Assembly: GCA_025846845.1 (NCBI GenBank)
Contig: JAOYTL010000007.1
Coordinates: forward strand, 186,001-250,000
Reading direction: 5' to 3'
DNA: 64,000 bases
From: Alloboseaceae bacterium BT-24-1
GTDB lineage: Bacteria; Pseudomonadota; Alphaproteobacteria; Rhizobiales; Beijerinckiaceae
Part shown: positions 51,676 through 61,382 of the stretch, piece by piece
Position numbering within the stretch: position 1 is the stretch's first letter
Layout: each line of letters begins with the position of its first letter
Made by a program: the position numbers and the translations under genes
Notes under the pieces: generated by a model
Databases searched by the model: none
What the model was told of the DNA's origin: nothing
What the model saw: only the letters and a program-made list of their open reading frames with translations

Positions 51676-53298
51676 ATGGCGCAGCCGACCCCCTACAACC
51701 GCCAGTTCAATTTCCAGAATCAGCAGGCGCAGACTCCGACGACCCCGCTGCCGGCCGATGAGGTCGACAACGAGCTCAACGCGGTCAAGGTCACGATCGA
51801 CCAGACGCTGGCCAACCTGGCGAAGATCCAGCGCGACGATGGCGCGCTCAAGAACGGCATCGTCACCCAGGATACTCTGTCGGATTCGCTTTCGATCGGT
51901 TTCACGTTGCGCGGCCCGTGGACGCTCACGGTCAACTACGTCGTCGGCGACGGTGTCACCTTTGGCGACAGTTTCTATCGCGCGTTGCTCGCAAACCTGT
52001 CGACCAATCTGAACCGACCGGATGTCGATCCCGCCACCTGGGAAGAAGTCGCCGATTTCGCTGTCATCTCGGCCGATGCTGCCGCATCAGCCGCGGCTGC
52101 GCTGGCGAGCGAGAATGCGGCGGCGGCTTCGGCCGCAGCGGCTTCTGGTTCGGCGACCGCGGCCGACGGATCTGCGGACGCTGCGGCAGCATCGGCGACC
52201 GCGGCCGATGGATCCGCGGATGCTGCGGCAGTGTCCGCTGCCACAGCCGCCAATCTCATCGGGGGCACCGTCACCCAGGCCGTTCGTTGGGACGTGGCGC
52301 AGTCTCTGTCCGCGACGGAGAAGGTGCAGGCTAGGGACAACATTTCCGCCACCAGTCTGCCGCAACTGCAGAGCTTCTACTCTACTTTAGCACTCGAGCT
52401 CGCGGAATCTCGTACATCTGCGGTCCGGGCCGGTCCAGACGGCAATGGACTCTATGACGGGTTCGGCGGGCTGACCCATGTGGACGTGGCGGGGGCGACA
52501 AATCTGAGCACGACCATTGCCGGCGAGTTGCGCCCGACCACGACGGGAGCGACATCAGGTGGTAGCGCTACGCCGGGCGGGTCCAGCTCATTCACCGGGC
52601 TCATCATTGGCGACAGAGGTTGGTCGGTCACGAATGGGAAGACCGTAACAAAGATCGGTATGCATAGCTCAACCGCTCATACTGATGCCAAGGTCGGCAT
52701 TGTTAGGCGGGATTCTGCCGGTAACTATACGATCATCGGAGCATTCGAGTCTTTCAGCCATCCAGGTAGCGGGTGGGCGGACAAGACGCTGTCATCGCCT
52801 ATCGTAATCCCCGCAACCGGCACGTTCTATGCGGTTGTGTTTTCGGGAAGCACCGGCCCATGGTCAAGCGCGTCGTCTTCGCGGATGTTCATTGCGAGCA
52901 GTGCGAGTTCTGGCACTCTTCCTGGCGTAACCGAAGACACTGGCAATACGGTAGCCACTCGCGTCGAGTATGCCGGCACGCCGAACCAGATCACCGTCAC
53001 GAGCGCAGACATACCGCTCTCGGAAATCCCCGATTGGGGGCGTGTGCTGGCATTCGTTGACCGCGGTGGGGGAGTCCTGAACTCCGAGATCCATTTCTCA
53101 CTCAGCCGAGATGGCGCGGACTACACCGAGGTCACCACCGCAGAGAAGTACGCTCGCGCCGATGGCGTTGTAGTGAGCAGCGACATTGTCGACCTGTCCT
53201 CCATCGCATCGGGGGTTGAAGCGCGCTGGAAGATCACGACGACGGCTGCTGTCCCACTCAGAATTCTCGCCGTTGGAATTGAGTTCGGGAGATATTGA
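51676..53298 (+). CDS. Phage tail-fibre/receptor-binding protein
   Basis: The start at 51676 gives 540 residues beginning MAQPTPYNRQFNFQNQQAQ. The opening resembles tail-fibre attachment domains (PLPADEVDNELNAVKVTIDQ, then TLANLAKIQRDDGALKNG). A short carbohydrate-binding-like segment follows (residues about 75-125), then an Ala/Ser-rich probable coiled coil (about 130-200) encoded partly by 42-bp repeats, and a beta-rich C-terminal half with jelly-roll-like TGTFYAVVFSGSTG. Such proteins recognise the host surface. Its stop overlaps the esterase start by one base. Confidence 0.82.
   Translation: MAQPTPYNRQFNFQNQQAQTPTTPLPADEVDNELNAVKVTIDQTLANLAKIQRDDGALKNGIVTQDTLSDSLSIGFTLRGPWTLTVNYVVGDGVTFGDSFYRALLANLSTNLNRPDVDPATWEEVADFAVISADAAASAAAALASENAAAASAAAASGSATAADGSADAAAASATAADGSADAAAVSAATAANLIGGTVTQAVRWDVAQSLSATEKVQARDNISATSLPQLQSFYSTLALELAESRTSAVRAGPDGNGLYDGFGGLTHVDVAGATNLSTTIAGELRPTTTGATSGGSATPGGSSSFTGLIIGDRGWSVTNGKTVTKIGMHSSTAHTDAKVGIVRRDSAGNYTIIGAFESFSHPGSGWADKTLSSPIVIPATGTFYAVVFSGSTGPWSSASSSRMFIASSASSGTLPGVTEDTGNTVATRVEYAGTPNQITVTSADIPLSEIPDWGRVLAFVDRGGGVLNSEIHFSLSRDGADYTEVTTAEKYARADGVVVSSDIVDLSSIASGVEARWKITTTAAVPLRILAVGIEFGRY
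52150..52233 (+). repeat. Two tandem copies of a 42-bp unit in the tail-fibre gene
   Basis: Units at 52150-52191 and 52192-52233 differ at a few positions and encode SATAADGSADAAAA-type 14-residue repeats. They lie in the predicted coiled-coil stalk, where copy number could change fibre length by slippage. Confidence 0.85.
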
Positions 53299-54044
53299 TG
53301 CGGTATGTAGGAGCTTTGCAGAACCCACCGCGCGAGAACTATATTCTTGCCGGTGAAAGCGATTTGTCCGGTCGCGGGCTTTTGTCAGAAGTGCCCACGT
53401 TCAGCCGCCGACGATGGGTCAAGTCTTTTGGCAATGACTGGACCTGGAAGCAAGCGGCCGAGCCACTTGATGACCCAACCGGGCAGATTGACACGGTATC
53501 CTTAGACGGTATCGCCGCGGCCAGCCCATCGTTGGCTTTTGGAAATGCTCTATCTGAGCTGCGCCCAGACCGTCAGATCGGCCTAATCCCTTGCGCTCGC
53601 GGCGGTAGCCAGATGGTCGAATGGTCTCGCGACCTCAGTCGTTCAACCCTGTACGGCTCGATGATTGCGCGTGCCAAAGATGCCGCGCTTTCCGGGCCGA
53701 TCAAGGGGGTTGTCTGGTATCAGGGCAAGAATGACACCGACGACGCGACAAGGGCCAGCACTTGGGCGGCCGGCTGTACGCAGCTGATTGCCGGACTAAG
53801 GGCCGACCTCGGCGTAAACGTTCCAGTGGTCATCGTCGTTATCGACGACCTGGTCGGCGTTCCGGGGCTGCCCTACGTTTCGACCGTGCAAGCGCAGCAG
53901 CGCAGCATGTCCGGTTCCGGGATTACCCTCGTTGAGAGCAACGGCCAGCCGATGAAGCCGGATGACGCGCGCCATCTCGCTACGGCCGGTCTTGTCGCGA
54001 TTGGGGAGTTTTGCGCAACCGCGATGGCAGGAATGCTGGCTTAG
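53298..54044 (+). CDS. SGNH/SASA-type esterase in the phage region
   Basis: The 248-residue protein has SGNH-hydrolase blocks: YILAGESDLSGRG with the nucleophile serine, LIPCARGGSQMVEW with the oxyanion glycine, VVWYQGKNDTDD, and a C-terminal DDARHLATAG with the Asp-His pair. It resembles carbohydrate acetylesterases of the SASA family. Coupled to a tail-fibre gene by a one-base overlap, it is probably a virion-associated enzyme that deacetylates host surface polysaccharide, which is inference. Composition matches the fibre gene. Confidence 0.78.
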   Translation: MRYVGALQNPPRENYILAGESDLSGRGLLSEVPTFSRRRWVKSFGNDWTWKQAAEPLDDPTGQIDTVSLDGIAAASPSLAFGNALSELRPDRQIGLIPCARGGSQMVEWSRDLSRSTLYGSMIARAKDAALSGPIKGVVWYQGKNDTDDATRASTWAAGCTQLIAGLRADLGVNVPVVIVVIDDLVGVPGLPYVSTVQAQQRSMSGSGITLVESNGQPMKPDDARHLATAGLVAIGEFCATAMAGMLA

Positions 54045-54120
54045 ACGGACTTCCGCGTGTGGACGCGGCTTAAACAATTCTGGCGCGACTGCGCCTTGCT
54101 CGTACTGCAAGAGAGATCCC

Positions 54121-54498
54121 GTGGCACGGCCCCTTTCCAAACCTCCGCAGCCGGATTCCTTTCCCCCATCTGGCCAGCCGCCTCGCAAGCTCGGCGTTGA
54201 CTACGAGGCGCTTGGCGACCGGTTCGGGCGCAACCTCGCACTCGATTTCCTCGAACTCGGAACCGGCAAAGGGATGGAGTTCTGTGATCAATGGCGAACG
54301 GAAGAGCATGCGTTGTTCCTGGAACGCTTGGCCTTTCTGGTCCGGCTTGGCGCATCCATCCCGGACATCACGAACTTTACCGAGGCTGCCTCGGTCGGCT
54401 TGCACAGGACATTTCGCGAAGCCGATGTCGCAAGAGCCCAAAAAATCGTCGGCAGGTCGAGCATCATCGTCGTCCCCCAGACGAGCTTTCTCCAATGA
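54121..54498 (+). CDS. Hypothetical phage-region protein
   Basis: A GTG at 54121, after GAGAGATCCC, gives 125 residues. The N-terminus is Pro-rich; the core EHALFLERLAFLVRLGASIP and DITNFTEAASVGLHRTFRE is helical. I recognise no family. It sits between the esterase and the probable ejection-protein genes, so it may be a small virion protein. Confidence 0.55.
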   Translation: MARPLSKPPQPDSFPPSGQPPRKLGVDYEALGDRFGRNLALDFLELGTGKGMEFCDQWRTEEHALFLERLAFLVRLGASIPDITNFTEAASVGLHRTFREADVARAQKIVGRSSIIVVPQTSFLQ

Positions 54499-54527
54499 AT
54501 GCATCCGCGTTCCAGAGGGCATAAGCC

Positions 54528-55952
54528 ATGGTCAATATTATCGGCCGCCGCGTCGGCATCCAGGAAGTCGGAGCACCCGCCGCTGACGACAGCCTCGGGA
54601 AGGTCTTCGCCACGATCGGCACAAAGCTCTTCGCTGATACGCTGACGCCTGCCGTGAAGCAGGCCGCCCTACAGAAGCTGAACGACGAGAACGAACTGCG
54701 GAAGTTCGCGGTCGATAACATCGGCGCAGATGGCAATTTTGCGGACCCCCGCGCGTCGTCCATCGCCGCGGCGCTTGGTGCGATCGATCCGAGCAAGCTC
54801 GGCCGCATGCGCGCGCTCGAGGGCTACCGCCTCGGTGGCCTGGACTCTCAGGAAGGCCAGAGGGCATCCGCTGGCCTCGGCGAGTTCAACGCCACGCCGG
54901 AGCACCAGCGCCGTGCGCTGGCGAATTCACTGGCGCTCAAGGATCGCGAAGAGCAGACGAAGACCGCGCTGGCAGGGAACCTTCCCGAGACCGTCTTGAT
55001 CGAAGGCGTTCCGACCATCGTCCCGCGTTCTGATTCCTATGGCCGTCCTGCGGTGCAGTCGAGCGACCAGGTCAAGGCCGGCGTGCAGCAGAAGCTGCTT
55101 CCGACCATCCCGCAGGAGCGCCAGCAGGACTTCGCATTCGGCACCGAGAGCCCCGGAGAACTCGGCAATGCGTCGGTCGGTGGCAAGGTGCTGCCCGCTT
55201 TCGCACGCAAGGGCGGCATTTACAACGCGCAGGACGGGAGCCGGATCGAGCAGCCGGTCGAATCCTTCGGCAAGCTGGCCGCGACCAAATCTGATGATCT
55301 CAACCCGAGTGGCGGCGACAAGAGCAAGCTGCTGGAGACACGCGTCTCGTCTCGCACGGCAATGTCCGCGATCGACAACCTCGACAAGCTACTCTCGACC
55401 CCGACGGCCGGCGCCGCGATTGGCGTAATCGGCAAGGGCGCGTCGATGTTCAACAATCTCCGCGCTCAGGTGGAATCGGCCAGTAAGCTGATCTCGCCCG
55501 GCTTCGCGGCGGAGGCCAATGCACCCGGCGTCAAGGAAGCCGTCGATGGCGCCATGAGCCGTCTGTTCTCGGACCAGAATTTCAATACTAGGGCGCGTGA
55601 CCTCGGCGTCGAAGCCAACGTGCTGCGCTCGCAGGTACTTGATCTGGCCTACACGCTGGCCAAGGCCAAGGGCAACACGAACATCTCGAACCAGGACATC
55701 AACCACTCGACCGAGATCATCGGCGGTTCGCTGATGGATCCGATGGCGGGCCGGCAGGTACTGGCCAACATCCGCGGCCAGATCGAGCAGGCGCAAGGCA
55801 TCCGCGAGCAGGAATATGAGCGCATGTTTGGCGCGCCGCAGGGCCAGCCGGCGGGCGCCGGCGGAGCTTCGCAGCCAGGCGTGCAGCCGGGGGCGGCTCG
55901 GCAGATGCAGACCCGAAGCGGCGCGACCGTCACGATCGAACGGGTGCAGTAA
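54528..55952 (+). CDS. Probable phage internal virion protein
   Basis: The 474-residue protein has a helical N-terminal region (residues about 1-60), an Ala/Gln-rich middle and a helical domain at about 265-440 containing DLGVEANVLRSQVLDLAYTL. The C-terminus is Gln/Gly/Pro-rich and low-complexity. I recognise no specific family. Size, position and translational coupling (TAATG) to the 1050-residue protein are typical of podovirus-like ejection proteins, so it is called a virion protein by context. Confidence 0.6.
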   Translation: MVNIIGRRVGIQEVGAPAADDSLGKVFATIGTKLFADTLTPAVKQAALQKLNDENELRKFAVDNIGADGNFADPRASSIAAALGAIDPSKLGRMRALEGYRLGGLDSQEGQRASAGLGEFNATPEHQRRALANSLALKDREEQTKTALAGNLPETVLIEGVPTIVPRSDSYGRPAVQSSDQVKAGVQQKLLPTIPQERQQDFAFGTESPGELGNASVGGKVLPAFARKGGIYNAQDGSRIEQPVESFGKLAATKSDDLNPSGGDKSKLLETRVSSRTAMSAIDNLDKLLSTPTAGAAIGVIGKGASMFNNLRAQVESASKLISPGFAAEANAPGVKEAVDGAMSRLFSDQNFNTRARDLGVEANVLRSQVLDLAYTLAKAKGNTNISNQDINHSTEIIGGSLMDPMAGRQVLANIRGQIEQAQGIREQEYERMFGAPQGQPAGAGGASQPGVQPGAARQMQTRSGATVTIERVQ

Positions 55953-58900
55953 TGGCCACCTACAAAGTGACGGGTCCGGACGGCGCGATCTACAAGATCG
56001 ACGCCCCGGACGAAAATGCCCTCAACGAAGCCGTCGATCAGCTATTCTCCGAGCAGGGCGCGCAGCCGGCCGCTCAAGCAGCTGATCCTGCCCAAATCCA
56101 GATATCTTCGGAGCGCCCCTCGCCGCCCCTCGCCGCGCTCCAGCCGTCAAACAACGCACAGCAGCCGACGCCCCAGCAGCGTGCCAGTGATCCCCACTGG
56201 CGGGTCTCCAGCGAGCGCGCAGCGGAGGCACGCGACCAGGATGCCAAGTATGAAGCGCTCGGACATGGCCCGCGTCGGCAGTCCAGCGTCCCGCTCGACC
56301 AGCGCGGGTACGCGCCCATAGAGGCGGCGGTCCAGGGTGGCGCCCGCACAGCGGCTGACCTGGCTGGAATGCCCGTTGATCTGGCTACCGCGCTACACAA
56401 TGCCACTCGCGGCATCATCAATTCGCCTGGCGCGATTTCGAGTGCAATCACCGGCCAGCCGCGAAATCATGTCGCGCCGTTTATCACTGAGCCGACCGGC
56501 GGTAGCGACTGGATTGCCAATCGCGCTTCGGAAGTTGCCTCGGCGGCTGGCGCCACGCCGATCGACTACTCGAAGATGGATGGGCGCGCCAAGACCGCCT
56601 ACCAGGCGACCCGCTTCGGCTTGGCTGGATTGCTCCAGGGGCTTGGCCTGCGCAGCGTCGCGGCTTCCCGCGCGCCTTCCGACAAGCCCCGACTGGCGGA
56701 CGCTTTTCTGGACGTCTACGAAGGCCAGCACGCCAGCAAGGCCATCGCGCGTGACACGGCTGCAGGAGTTGGGACCGGGACAGGCCTCGCCGCTGCGGAC
56801 ACCATGCTTCCGGAGGATTCCCGCGGCCCGTTCACATCCCTTCTCGCTGGTCTCGTTGGGGGCGTTGGTGGTGCCACGCTGAGCGACGCGCTCACCGTTG
56901 GCCCGAAGGCGACCTATGCCTGGGCGACCGCAGCCCGTCCGGATCGAGACGTCTCCTTCAACGCCGGCGGCTCTTATGTTAGCAAGGCGACCTCACGCGA
57001 TGCGGCGAAGTTCCTGCAGGCGGAGGCAGGCGGCCCGGCGAAAGCTCGCGAGGCTGCCGAAACAATCGGCCGGAACGCTGACGAGTTCGTCGCGATGGGA
57101 GCGCCCGTGCCGGCCACTGGCCAGATTTCCGAGAACGTCGGACTGGCGCGGGTCGAGCGCGGCGTGCGCAACACCTCATCGCCCGCAGCGACGCCGATCT
57201 TCGAACGCGATCGCGCCATCAACACTTACGCCGGCCAGGAAATTCGCGGGATGGGGCCGGAGGGCGCCGATCCAAACCAATTCCCCAAGGCGGCCGGCCA
57301 AGTTGCATCCGACATGCGCCGCCCCGTCGAGGCCGATCTTGCCAGGGCGCAAGCATCGCAGGACAGCGTCAACACTCAGCGCTTAGCCGAGGGCACTGCC
57401 CTGGCCGATGGCGCCGCGACCCGACAGACGACCGCCAGTCAGTCCCTCGACGCCGCCATCACAGGCGACATGAGGAACCTTCGCGCAGAGCGCGCCGATG
57501 CGCTGCGCAGCTCGACTATCGACCCGACCAACGAGGTCCGGCTCGACGCCACACCGATCTATGATGCGGCCGATCGCGCGTTGGACGTCAGCGTCAACCT
57601 GCCGGATGCCTTCCGCAAGCGCGTGCCCGGCGCGTCGGAGCTCGCTGGCAGGCGCCCGCATGATGTGACCGTCGAAAGCCCTATCCTCGACGCCAGCGGC
57701 GCCCCGATTACCCGTACGGAGACGCGCGGCATCGCGGAAATGAGCCTCGCGGAGCTCAACGATCTGCGACCTATGCTTTCGCAGTTGTCGGACACCTACG
57801 CGAAGGCGATCGGCAATGGCAACACTGTAGCGATTCAGCAGAAGGAAGCTGTCGACGGCGTCCGCGCAGCGCTCAACCAGCAGCTTCGCGGTTATGCCGA
57901 GACGGGCGGGACACCGCAAGCCGACCGCTTGGCCAAGGGCCTGGAACTCGGCGACGAGTTCAACGAGCGGTATCGCACGCCCGGCCCCGGCGACCCTGTC
58001 GTCGAACTGTATCGCGACATGCGCAAAGAGCGCGGCGATCTCACCGGCCGCACACTGACGCCGCCCGAGCAAACCGCCGGCCGGTTCATCAAGCCGCCGG
58101 CGCAGGGCGGTATCCAGGGCATGCAATCGCTCAACCGCGTCATGGAGACCGCCAGCGATCCGACGGCAATCGTGCAAGCCCGCAGGGACTTTCTCGTCGG
58201 GCTGGCCGCGCAGAAGATTGTCGAGAACGGCAAGGTCAATCCGCAGCGGCTTGGCAAGTTCATCGACGAGTACGGCCCCGTGCTGGCCGCCGCTCCCGAG
58301 AGTCGGGTGCAATTCGACCACATGATCGCCAACGCCCGCGCTGGTAAGAGGCTTGAGGACGGCTTCACGCAGGCCGTCGAGGCCGTGAAGGGGCGCCTGA
58401 AGCTCACCGATGCCGAGATCGCCGACAGCGCACTGGTCACGGTGATGGGCGCGAGCGGCCGCAAGGGCGTCCAAGCCATCATCGGGAGCCGCAACCCGCC
58501 GGCGCAGATGGCCGACCTTGTGACGCGCATCGAGAAGGTGCCCGGCGGCGTAGATAGCCTGCGCCGCGCGCTGGCCGATTACCTGGCCGATCGCGTCACC
58601 AACACCAACCGCCAGGCGACGACCGACGGCGGGCTGCCGCCCTCATACGCCAAGCTCGTCGGCCTCGAGAAGGATCCGGACCTCGATCGCGTCATCGCCG
58701 CGGCGTGGAAAGACGACCCTTCCGCCATGCAAGCCCTCCAGCGCGCTCGGCGGGTGCTCGAGCCGCGGGAGTTCCTCGCAACTGTCCAGGGAACGTCCGG
58801 CTCACCCACGGCCAGCAACATGGCAGCCGCTATGCGCGTGCTGGAGCTCGGCCTGCGCACGGTCCAGGGCGGCTTCCGCGGTGGAAATACCGCTCGCAAC

Positions 58901-59104
58901 ATCAAGGTCGGTCTCGGCACACTGCTGCAGGGTCGCGACAATGAGGTCATCAACTTGGTAGCGCGCAGCCAGGTCGATCCCGCCGTCGCCCGCCACCTCC
59001 TCTCGAAGGAGCTTCCCGAGAACCCGACGCAGTGGGCCTCGAAGATGCGCCAGATCCTGAATTGGGAGGAGGCAGCGCGCCAGACGAACGAGGGGGAGGA
59101 TTGA
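55952..59104 (+). CDS. Very large phage protein, probable ejection/internal virion protein
   Basis: The 1050-residue protein begins TYKVTGPDGAIYKIDAPDEN, a short N-terminal motif found in several phage structural proteins. An acidic, Gln-rich linker and a region with weakly hydrophobic Gly/Ala segments (about 150-320, for example TSLLAGLVGGVGGATLSDAL) follow, then long helical stretches to the end. No enzymatic motif was identified. The organisation resembles large internal ejection proteins that pass through the envelope, which is inference from size and context. Confidence 0.6.
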   Translation: MATYKVTGPDGAIYKIDAPDENALNEAVDQLFSEQGAQPAAQAADPAQIQISSERPSPPLAALQPSNNAQQPTPQQRASDPHWRVSSERAAEARDQDAKYEALGHGPRRQSSVPLDQRGYAPIEAAVQGGARTAADLAGMPVDLATALHNATRGIINSPGAISSAITGQPRNHVAPFITEPTGGSDWIANRASEVASAAGATPIDYSKMDGRAKTAYQATRFGLAGLLQGLGLRSVAASRAPSDKPRLADAFLDVYEGQHASKAIARDTAAGVGTGTGLAAADTMLPEDSRGPFTSLLAGLVGGVGGATLSDALTVGPKATYAWATAARPDRDVSFNAGGSYVSKATSRDAAKFLQAEAGGPAKAREAAETIGRNADEFVAMGAPVPATGQISENVGLARVERGVRNTSSPAATPIFERDRAINTYAGQEIRGMGPEGADPNQFPKAAGQVASDMRRPVEADLARAQASQDSVNTQRLAEGTALADGAATRQTTASQSLDAAITGDMRNLRAERADALRSSTIDPTNEVRLDATPIYDAADRALDVSVNLPDAFRKRVPGASELAGRRPHDVTVESPILDASGAPITRTETRGIAEMSLAELNDLRPMLSQLSDTYAKAIGNGNTVAIQQKEAVDGVRAALNQQLRGYAETGGTPQADRLAKGLELGDEFNERYRTPGPGDPVVELYRDMRKERGDLTGRTLTPPEQTAGRFIKPPAQGGIQGMQSLNRVMETASDPTAIVQARRDFLVGLAAQKIVENGKVNPQRLGKFIDEYGPVLAAAPESRVQFDHMIANARAGKRLEDGFTQAVEAVKGRLKLTDAEIADSALVTVMGASGRKGVQAIIGSRNPPAQMADLVTRIEKVPGGVDSLRRALADYLADRVTNTNRQATTDGGLPPSYAKLVGLEKDPDLDRVIAAAWKDDPSAMQALQRARRVLEPREFLATVQGTSGSPTASNMAAAMRVLELGLRTVQGGFRGGNTARNIKVGLGTLLQGRDNEVINLVARSQVDPAVARHLLSKELPENPTQWASKMRQILNWEEAARQTNEGED

Positions 59105-59106
59105 TC

Positions 59107-59397
59107 ATGCTTCCGTCCAACGACCGCCAGCGCGCCTACCTCGCCCGCGGGCGACGGTTTAGATCGACGACGCCGACTGAGCTCGCACGGCTCTTCGTGG
59201 CCGGGTACGACGCCTGGCTGGCGACGTTCCCGCGTCGCGATCGTTCGGTGGACGACGTGCAAGCTGAGCTCGAACTGCGCGGCGAAGCGCCACCGTTCGA
59301 ATCGGTGTCGAAGCAGATCGAACAGATCGCAGCCCTCACGTCGGAGCTAATGGGTTTCGCGGACGCGCCAAGCGGCTCGGGGTTCATGCGGGCTTGA
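59107..59397 (+). CDS. Small hypothetical phage-region protein
   Basis: The ATG at 59107, three bases after the upstream stop, is preceded by GGGGGAGGA and gives 96 residues. The sequence contains RARRFRST-like basic residues and a helical C-terminus with SVSKQIEQIAALTSELMGF. I recognise no family. It closes the phage-like block; after it come about 200 bp without a gene, then the defence genes on the other strand. Confidence 0.55.
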   Translation: MLPSNDRQRAYLARGRRFRSTTPTELARLFVAGYDAWLATFPRRDRSVDDVQAELELRGEAPPFESVSKQIEQIAALTSELMGFADAPSGSGFMRA

Positions 59398-59603
59398 GCT
59401 TCGAGACCAGCATGACCTTTGGCCCAGATACGAACGCTAACGACGGCTAATTCCGGCCCATTGCGGACACTCGCAACGTCCGCTTTTAGGTCATCTAACT
59501 AACGACCCCATCGCAGAATAGAGGCTGGCTTGGTCCACTGACGAGCGCAGTGCGTTATAGTCACGCGGCGTCGATTGATACTAGGGATACAAGCGGCGGC
59601 TAA

Positions 59604-61382
59604 TTACGCTTGGCTTCGGTCGTAAAGTTCCTTGACCCATGGCGAATGGTGATGTTCTTGAAAAACAAGGTTCAATTCTTTGCGCGGGCGTGTAACGCCG
59701 ACATAGAATAGTCGACGCGCTTCACGCAGGCCCGTCGCACTCCTCTTGTCGCGGTCACTGGGAAAGTTGCTCGCATTCACGCCATACATCACCACCGCGT
59801 CGAACTCTCTGCCTTTCGCGCTGTGCAGCGTACTGAGGCTCACGCAACCCGTATCCTCAACCCGGCCAGCGAAATGGGGAAGCGGGATATCCAGATCATG
59901 CATGGGATCGGTGTTTGCGATCATCTCGGCGCAGACGTCCCACTCTTGCTCCGGGTTTCGCGCACTCGCCCGCCATCTCGCAATCAACTCGCGTTCGAAG
60001 CGTAGCAACCATTCGTGCGTGCTGCCGCTGAAGGCAATCGTCGCCTGCAGGAAGCTCATCAGTTGGTGGGAAAGACGCTGCTCCTCATTGTCTCTGGCAT
60101 GCCGGCCATAGACTAAGGTGAGCGCCTGACTTAGCAGGCGACCGAAGCGTGGCTCGGCATTTCGCCAGCCTCCGACCACCCACTTGGCGCAGTCTTCGAT
60201 GAAGCGAGCGAGCCGTGAACTGCGACGGACAATAGCATTTCCGTCAGTGCGGACGTAGGGGATACCGGCTGTCTTCAAAGCCAGAGCGACTTTGTCACCG
60301 AGATAGGCAGCCCGATAGAGCACGGCGATCTCATCGAGCCCAATGCCTTTCTCGATAAGCTTCGGGATCACCGTTTCGGCTATCGCCAACGCCTGCATGT
60401 CCAGGCCCAAGGGCACCGACCAGAATGTAAGCTCTCCCTCTGGCGCGCCAGCAACCTCGCGATAGTCCCGCTCCTCGCCAAGTGCGCCGAGGGAGGCGCG
60501 CACGATCTTGGCTCCCGACCGGTAGTTGAAACGCAACTTGATCGTCCGAACGTCGGTACGCCGGGTGAGGCTCTCAAGCAATTCCGGATTCGCGCCGGTG
60601 AAGCCGTAGATCGATTGGTCAGCGTCGCCGACCGCGAATAGGCGTATGCCACCGCCGAAGCACAACAGGAGGACGAGCTCATGCAGGGCATGGCCGAGGT
60701 CCTGATACTCGTCGACGAACAAAACTGGAAAGCGGGCGCGAAGCGCATCTCTGATCCATGCGTGCTCTCTGATCATGCGATAGGCGAGAAGCGGCATGTC
60801 ATCGAAATCGATCAAGCCCTGCCTTCGCAGTTCACTCTCATAAGCCTCGACGAACGCCGCGAGTTCCGGACGCCGACCTCGCCAATCCGGCCGGCTGCGA
60901 TCGACGTCGCGGCGTCGCTTCTCTGTGGCGAAGCCCCACCGATGATGCGGATCATCGGAACCACCGATCACGGTAGCATATGCGGTCTCGACCGCTGCCC
61001 GTGTTTCCGCCCGTGTCGCGACCCTGAAATCGGCCGTCAGTCCAACTGCCAAGCATCGCGCATAGGGCGCGATGACCTGGCTCAGCGCAAAGCCATGCAC
61101 TGTCCCGATAAAGGCGCGATCGCCGGTCGCGACGCCCAAGCGGCGGAGGCGCGTCTCAAGCTCGATCGCGCACTCGTTGTTGTAGGTGATGCAGGCAACG
61201 CCGCGCGGATCAGCTACGTCTTCCGCGAACGTGCGCGCCATCGCGGTGGTCAACGTCTTGGTTTTTCCGCTGCCGGGCCCGGCGAGCACAACGCAATGGC
61301 CGGTCTCCCGCGCGGCAGCGAGTTGCTCCGGGTTTGCGCTGAGATCGTCGATCGCGCGGAGGAGCGGCAGACTACTGGACAC
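59604..61382 (-). CDS. UvrD/Rep-family helicase, GajB-like (Gabija)
   Basis: The 592-residue protein has superfamily 1 helicase motifs: Walker A AGPGSGKT (residues 34-41), motif II VDEYQD (DEYQD 224-228), VGDADQSIYGFTGANPE, the later STLHSAKGREFDAVV and YVGVTRPRKEL. It is shorter than UvrD (about 720) but close to GajB partners of OLD nucleases. It overlaps the upstream GajA-like gene by 11 bp. In Gabija, GajB acts with GajA against phage, sensing DNA ends and nucleotide depletion. The placement next to a phage-like block fits defence. Confidence 0.88.
   Translation of the reverse strand: MSSSLPLLRAIDDLSANPEQLAAARETGHCVVLAGPGSGKTKTLTTAMARTFAEDVADPRGVACITYNNECAIELETRLRRLGVATGDRAFIGTVHGFALSQVIAPYARCLAVGLTADFRVATRAETRAAVETAYATVIGGSDDPHHRWGFATEKRRRDVDRSRPDWRGRRPELAAFVEAYESELRRQGLIDFDDMPLLAYRMIREHAWIRDALRARFPVLFVDEYQDLGHALHELVLLLCFGGGIRLFAVGDADQSIYGFTGANPELLESLTRRTDVRTIKLRFNYRSGAKIVRASLGALGEERDYREVAGAPEGELTFWSVPLGLDMQALAIAETVIPKLIEKGIGLDEIAVLYRAAYLGDKVALALKTAGIPYVRTDGNAIVRRSSRLARFIEDCAKWVVGGWRNAEPRFGRLLSQALTLVYGRHARDNEEQRLSHQLMSFLQATIAFSGSTHEWLLRFERELIARWRASARNPEQEWDVCAEMIANTDPMHDLDIPLPHFAGRVEDTGCVSLSTLHSAKGREFDAVVMYGVNASNFPSDRDKRSATGLREARRLFYVGVTRPRKELNLVFQEHHHSPWVKELYDRSQA

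Noticed and set aside
59398..59603. Possible attachment-site copy of the tRNA 3' end after the phage block
   Set aside because: I compared the region with the tRNA T arm and acceptor sequence by eye and found no match.
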